Shown here: positions 60,481 to 64,000 of the stretch, in pieces
Layout of the letters: each line of letters begins with the position of its first letter
How positions within the stretch are numbered: the stretch's first letter is position 1
Source of the DNA: Thermoplasmata archaeon
Lineage (GTDB): Archaea > Thermoplasmatota > E2 > JACPAO01 > JAHFTW01
Length of the DNA: 64,000 nucleotides
Direction of reading: 5' to 3'
Assembly: GCA_023269235.1 (NCBI GenBank)
Contig: JAHFTW010000004.1
Coordinates: 120,666-184,665, forward strand
Notes under the pieces: generated by a model
Database searches by the model: none
What the model saw: only the letters and a program-made list of their open reading frames with translations
What the model was told of the DNA's origin: nothing
Position numbers and translations under genes: made by a program

Positions 60481-62428
60481 GGGAAGCCTGTCCGACCGCC
60501 TGAAGGAGCTGCGCCTGCGCGAGGTCGCCGAGGCCGCCCCCGACCAGCTCGCCCGTGCGCGGGAGAGCAAGGCGACCCTCTCCGAGCGCATGAAGGACAT
60601 GCTGCTTGCGGACCTGCAAGCCGCGCCCAGTCCGGAGGTGGAGGCCGCCTTCGTGCCCGCGGGCGTCCCGCCCGCGGACGAGGCGGAGCCGGAGGAGAAG
60701 GCCGGCATCGAGGGCCTCATCAGCAAGGCGCGCCCGGTCTTCCCCAGCGAGGCCGAGCTCGACAAGGCCACCGGCATCCGCAAGCTGCGCGCCCTGCAGG
60801 CCGAGCAGGAGGCCATCCTGGGACGGCCGCTCCCCGAGCAAGGGGAGACGCACGACAGCTCCCGCAAGCAGGCCTTCGCCTGGTTCCTCGGCCGCGCCCG
60901 GCGCGGCAAGGGCCACGGCGTCGTGACCCCCATCCCGCGCGTGGACAAGGCGAAGTGGATCGAGCGCGACTTCTACGGAATCGAGGAGCCCTACAGCTAC
61001 GTCCGCATCCTGCAGGACCGCCTCACCGCCGAGCTGGTGTACGAGGTCATCGAGCCGGAGTTGTCGGAGAAGGAGCGCCAGGTGCTCGACTTCGTCACCG
61101 ACGCCCTCGTGCGCGGCCTCAACGTGGACCCGGCCGACCTGAAGGTCGAGGAGCGCACCACCTACTTGCTCAACGGCGTGCGCGAGGTCATCCATGACTA
61201 CCACATCCGCGTGGACGAGCTGGAGCAGCAGCGCATCGAGTACTACGTGCGCCGCGACTTCCTCGGCCTCGGCACCATCCACGCCGTCATGGTGGACCCC
61301 AACATCGAGGACATCTCGTGCGACGGCGCGAGCGTGCCCATCTTCATCTTCCATCGCCAGCACGAGTCCATCTCCACCACGATCCGGTTCAAGGGCGACG
61401 CCGAGCTGGACGGCTTCGTCATCCGTCTCGCGCAGCGCTCGGGCAAGGCCATCAGCGTCAGCGACCCTATCCTCGACGCCGCCCTCCCTGACGGCTCGCG
61501 CCTGCAGGCGACGCTCGGCCGCGAAGTCACCCAGAACGGCAGCACGTTTACCATCCGCCGCTTCAAGGCCGACCCGTTCACGCCGCTCGACCTGGTGCGC
61601 TTCGGCACGATGTCGGTGGACCTTCTGGCCTGGTTCTGGCTCATCGTGCAGTTCGGCTGCTCGCTCATCTTCTCCGGCGGAACCGCCTCCGGGAAGACGA
61701 CCGGCCTCAACGCCATCAGCCAGTTCATCCCGCAGTCGGCGAAGGTGGTCTCCATCGAGGACACCCGCGAGGTCAACCTGCCGCACAGCAACTGGATCAA
61801 GGCCGTCACCCGCAGCGGCTCCAGCTCCGAGGGCACCGGGGAGATCGGCATGTTCGAGCTGCTGAAGGCGAGCTTGCGCCAACGCCCCGAGTACATCCTC
61901 GTCGGTGAGGTGCGCGGCGTCGAGGCCACTGTCGCGTTCCAGGCCATGGCGACCGGCCACACCGTCTACTCGACGATGCACGCCGACAGCGCCCGCAGCG
62001 TCGTGTACCGCCTCGAGAACGAGCCCATCAGCATCCCCCGCCTGGTGCTGCAGGCGCTTGACGTCATCGCCATCCAGGCGCAGACCCGCATCGCCGGCAA
62101 GCGCGTCCGCCGCATCATGGAGGTGGTCGAGCTCGTCGGCATGGACCCCGCCACGAAGGAGTTGCTGACGAACACGGTCTTCAAGTGGGACCCGGCGACG
62201 GACCAGTTCACCTACGCCGGCCGCAGCTACATGCTGGAGGGCATCGCGGAGGAGCGCAACTGGAACCGCGACCAGCTCGCCGCCGAGTTCGCGCGCCGCA
62301 AGCGCGTCCTGCGGCGCATGCTGGACCGCGGCGTGCGCGACGTGCGCGAGCTCACCGACCTCGTCAAGGCGTACTACCGCGACCCTGAGGCGCTCGACTT
62401 GGCCCTGGGCGGGCCCGAGGGTCCTTGA
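60473..62428 (+). CDS. Type II/IV secretion-system ATPase (ArlI/PilB family)
   Basis: 651 residues, longer than typical ArlI (~520-550) by an N-terminal charged, partly disordered extension (~1-150). The core follows: YGIEEPYSYVRIL, N2 domain, Walker A GGTASGKT (402-409, Lys408), SIEDTREVNLPHSNWI Asp box, Walker B ILVGEVRG, and His box GHTVYSTMHADS. It powers pilin assembly or archaellum rotation as a hexamer. Downstream TGATG coupling to an ArlJ/TadC-type gene, and pilin and KaiC-like genes opposite, place it in a pilus/archaellum-like system. No ArlB-type archaellin is visible, so an adhesion pilus is likelier. Confidence 0.92.
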   Translation: MAEGSLSDRLKELRLREVAEAAPDQLARARESKATLSERMKDMLLADLQAAPSPEVEAAFVPAGVPPADEAEPEEKAGIEGLISKARPVFPSEAELDKATGIRKLRALQAEQEAILGRPLPEQGETHDSSRKQAFAWFLGRARRGKGHGVVTPIPRVDKAKWIERDFYGIEEPYSYVRILQDRLTAELVYEVIEPELSEKERQVLDFVTDALVRGLNVDPADLKVEERTTYLLNGVREVIHDYHIRVDELEQQRIEYYVRRDFLGLGTIHAVMVDPNIEDISCDGASVPIFIFHRQHESISTTIRFKGDAELDGFVIRLAQRSGKAISVSDPILDAALPDGSRLQATLGREVTQNGSTFTIRRFKADPFTPLDLVRFGTMSVDLLAWFWLIVQFGCSLIFSGGTASGKTTGLNAISQFIPQSAKVVSIEDTREVNLPHSNWIKAVTRSGSSSEGTGEIGMFELLKASLRQRPEYILVGEVRGVEATVAFQAMATGHTVYSTMHADSARSVVYRLENEPISIPRLVLQALDVIAIQAQTRIAGKRVRRIMEVVELVGMDPATKELLTNTVFKWDPATDQFTYAGRSYMLEGIAEERNWNRDQLAAEFARRKRVLRRMLDRGVRDVRELTDLVKAYYRDPEALDLALGGPEGP

Positions 62429-63369
62429 TGGCGCGCGCCGTCGGGGCGGACGGCGGGGCGGAGGTGCTCTCGGCGGGGCGGCAGAACACGCTCGTCGCGC
62501 GCCCCACGCGGGTCCAGGCGCTCTTCGTGCGCTTCTTCGCCTCCTTCGCGGCGCGCCAGTTGCCCAAATACCCGCTCCTTGGCGTCAAGCTGGCCAAGGC
62601 GCGCAACCCGATGGTCCCGGCCGCGTACCTTGCCTGCCTGTATGGCCACCTCGCCGTCGCCGTCGGCCTCGGGGCGCTGCCGCTCGTCGGCTACCTCGTC
62701 GCGGTCCCGGCGCTCGGCCTGAACTGGCGCGTCCTCCTCCCCCTCGTCGCGTTGCCGGCCATCCTGGGCGTCATCACCTACAGCTTCGACCTTCTGCGCC
62801 CCGACCTGGAGATCACGAGCCGGCGCCGCAACCTCGAGAACAATCTTCCCTACGCGCTCAATTTCATGGCGGCGCTTGCGTCGGCCGGCATCGTCCCGAC
62901 CGAGGTGTTCGGGGCGCTCGGCCAGCAGTCGGCGTACGGCGAGGTGAGCAAGGACGCCGCGTGGGTGTATCGCGACACGAAAGTGTTCAGCCAGGACATC
63001 GTCCAGGCGCTCCAGGCGGCCGCCAAGCGCAGCCCGAGCCAGCAGTTCGAGGAGTTCTTGCAGGGCTCCGTCAACACCATCACCTCCGGCGGCGACCTCA
63101 AGACCTACCTCCTCGGCAAGGCGGAGCAGTTCACGCAGGAGAACCGCCGGAAGCAGAAGGCGTTCCTCGAGTCGCTCGGCGTCATGGCGGAGTCGTACGT
63201 CGTCGTCGCCGCGGCCTCCCCGCTCTTCCTCATCGTCATCCTCTCGGTGATGACGCTCCTCTCCAAAGGCTCCGACCCCACGGTCCTGCTGAACATCCTG
63301 GTCCTGCTCGGGCTGCCCGTCATCCACGGCGCCTTCACCTGGATCTTGCGCTCCATGAGGCCCGACTGA
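62428..63369 (+). CDS. ArlJ/TadC-type platform protein, half-size
   Basis: 313 residues with one T2SSF/GspF domain: two N-terminal helices, a cytoplasmic helical domain (NNLPYALNFMAALASAGIVPTEVFGALG; AKRSPSQQFEEFLQGSVNTITSGGDLKTYLLGKAEQF) and two C-terminal helices (SYVVVAAASPLFLIVILSVM; LLNILVLLGLPVIHGAF). Archaeal ArlJ usually has ~550 residues and two such domains, so this is half size, like TadB/TadC; a partner would be expected. ATG 62428 shares a base with the ATPase stop. Confidence 0.85.
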   Translation: MARAVGADGGAEVLSAGRQNTLVARPTRVQALFVRFFASFAARQLPKYPLLGVKLAKARNPMVPAAYLACLYGHLAVAVGLGALPLVGYLVAVPALGLNWRVLLPLVALPAILGVITYSFDLLRPDLEITSRRRNLENNLPYALNFMAALASAGIVPTEVFGALGQQSAYGEVSKDAAWVYRDTKVFSQDIVQALQAAAKRSPSQQFEEFLQGSVNTITSGGDLKTYLLGKAEQFTQENRRKQKAFLESLGVMAESYVVVAAASPLFLIVILSVMTLLSKGSDPTVLLNILVLLGLPVIHGAFTWILRSMRPD

Positions 63370-63370
63370 G

Positions 63371-64000
63371 ATGCGCGGCTGGTCACCCCTCTTCTGGACC
63401 ACCACGGCGCTCGCGGCCAGCGCCGGCGTCGTCGCCGCCGCGACCGACGGCTCCCTGCACCGCCTCGCGCTTGCCCTCCTGGTCTTCTTCAGCCTCGGCA
63501 TGGCCGGGATGGCCTCGCTGCGCGGCGCGCCCCGCCCGGAATCCACCCTGCTTGGCGGCAGCGGCTACTTGGTGCCCTCGCGCCGCCGCGTCCAGGCCCT
63601 CCACGCCCTCCTCTCGCTCCTCTACATCATCGGCATCATGGTCCTGGTGCTCGCGGCCCTGGTCCGCCTGCAGCTCGTCGGAGCCAGGTTCAGCCCCGGT
63701 GTCCTGCGCAGCTTCCCGCTCGCCCTCGCAGGCTACGTCACGCTGCTCGCCCTCGCCGCGCATTGGCGCATCCAGGAGCAGGGCGGAGTGGTGCGCGCCT
63801 GGTACACGCGCGTGCACGGCGTCTTCCTGGCCCTCATGGGGGCCGCCATCCTCGCCGTCGGCCTGTTCCTGACGTTCGTCGAGCGCGTCGAGACCGGCGG
63901 CGGCCTGCGGGTCATCGACCGCAACGACCTGGAGGTCCTCGCCCTGGCAGGACTCCTCGGCGTCGGCACGCAGCTGTTCCTCGCCGCCAACCTGCCCACG
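63371..64000 (+). CDS. Polytopic membrane protein (3' end outside window)
   Basis: Open from ATG 63371, 1 nt after the platform-protein stop, to the window edge: 210 codons without a stop. At least five or six predicted transmembrane helices (first WTTTALAASAGVVAAAT, third SLLYIIGIMVLVLAALV, fifth GVFLALMGAAILAVGLFLTF), no family recognised in the visible part. By position it could be another membrane component of the pilus motor. Confidence 0.75.
   Translation, partial: MRGWSPLFWTTTALAASAGVVAAATDGSLHRLALALLVFFSLGMAGMASLRGAPRPESTLLGGSGYLVPSRRRVQALHALLSLLYIIGIMVLVLAALVRLQLVGARFSPGVLRSFPLALAGYVTLLALAAHWRIQEQGGVVRAWYTRVHGVFLALMGAAILAVGLFLTFVERVETGGGLRVIDRNDLEVLALAGLLGVGTQLFLAANLPT

Noticed and set aside
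60473..62428. Archaellum proper (arlB-J locus)
   Set aside because: No archaellin of normal size and no canonical ArlH next to ArlI/ArlJ on one strand; the giant adhesin-like pilin fits an adhesion pilus better.

Overview
This is a GC-rich archaeal chromosome segment. Archaea-specific informational genes fix the domain: ribosomal proteins L44e and S27e, aIF2-alpha, Nop10, an Orc1/Cdc6 initiator, an archaeal-type ValRS and a DUF54 RNA-binding protein. Many genes have a TATA-like box centred 24-28 nt upstream of the start codon, which points to leaderless mRNAs. Large membrane-anchored proteins with two C-terminal winged helices and the KaiC/pilus genes suggest a euryarchaeal lineage, plausibly an uncultured Thermoplasmatota relative; this placement is an inference. 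I saw no rRNA, tRNA, CRISPR array or insertion sequence.

Layout. 1-9.9 kb: end of a mitochondrial-type aconitase gene, a DnaQ-like exonuclease, an FAH-family hydrolase, class II fumarase between two paralogous transmembrane winged-helix proteins, and an acyl-CoA thioesterase. 10-16.2 kb: DUF72 protein, several secreted or lipoprotein genes, NADP-isocitrate dehydrogenase. 16.2-19.1 kb: a translation cluster L44e, S27e, (beta-helix lipoprotein), aIF2-alpha, Nop10. 19.1-27.5 kb: a giant Lys/Ala-rich HhH protein, DUF54 protein, both subunits of a 2-oxoacid:ferredoxin oxidoreductase, a lipoprotein. 27.6-39.2 kb: ValRS, a TerB-like protein, an EamA transporter, then a cell-surface block with two acyltransferases and three GT-C-like membrane proteins, interrupted by an AT-richer island holding a Cys-rich secreted protein behind a 24-bp palindrome. 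39.3-46.9 kb: zinc-ribbon mini-protein, cysteine desulfurase, DrrAB-type ABC exporter, two lipoproteins, Orc1/Cdc6.

47-64 kb looks like one functional region: three P-loop-less RecA/KaiC-like paralogs, two paralogous membrane receptors (one with an in-frame UAG), a PAS-PAS-GAF-PAS protein without output domain, an intact KaiC-like ATPase translationally coupled to a Walker-A-dead partner, an archaeal pilin-like protein, a 1072-residue pilin/beta-solenoid adhesin fusion, an ArlI/PilB-type secretion ATPase and a half-size ArlJ/TadC-type platform protein. I read it as a regulated surface-appendage or adhesion system and consider it the most interesting part of the window.

Metabolically, aconitase, isocitrate dehydrogenase, 2-oxoacid:ferredoxin oxidoreductase and fumarase would supply much of an oxidative TCA cycle using ferredoxin as one electron acceptor. 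They sit in separate transcription units spread over about 25 kb.
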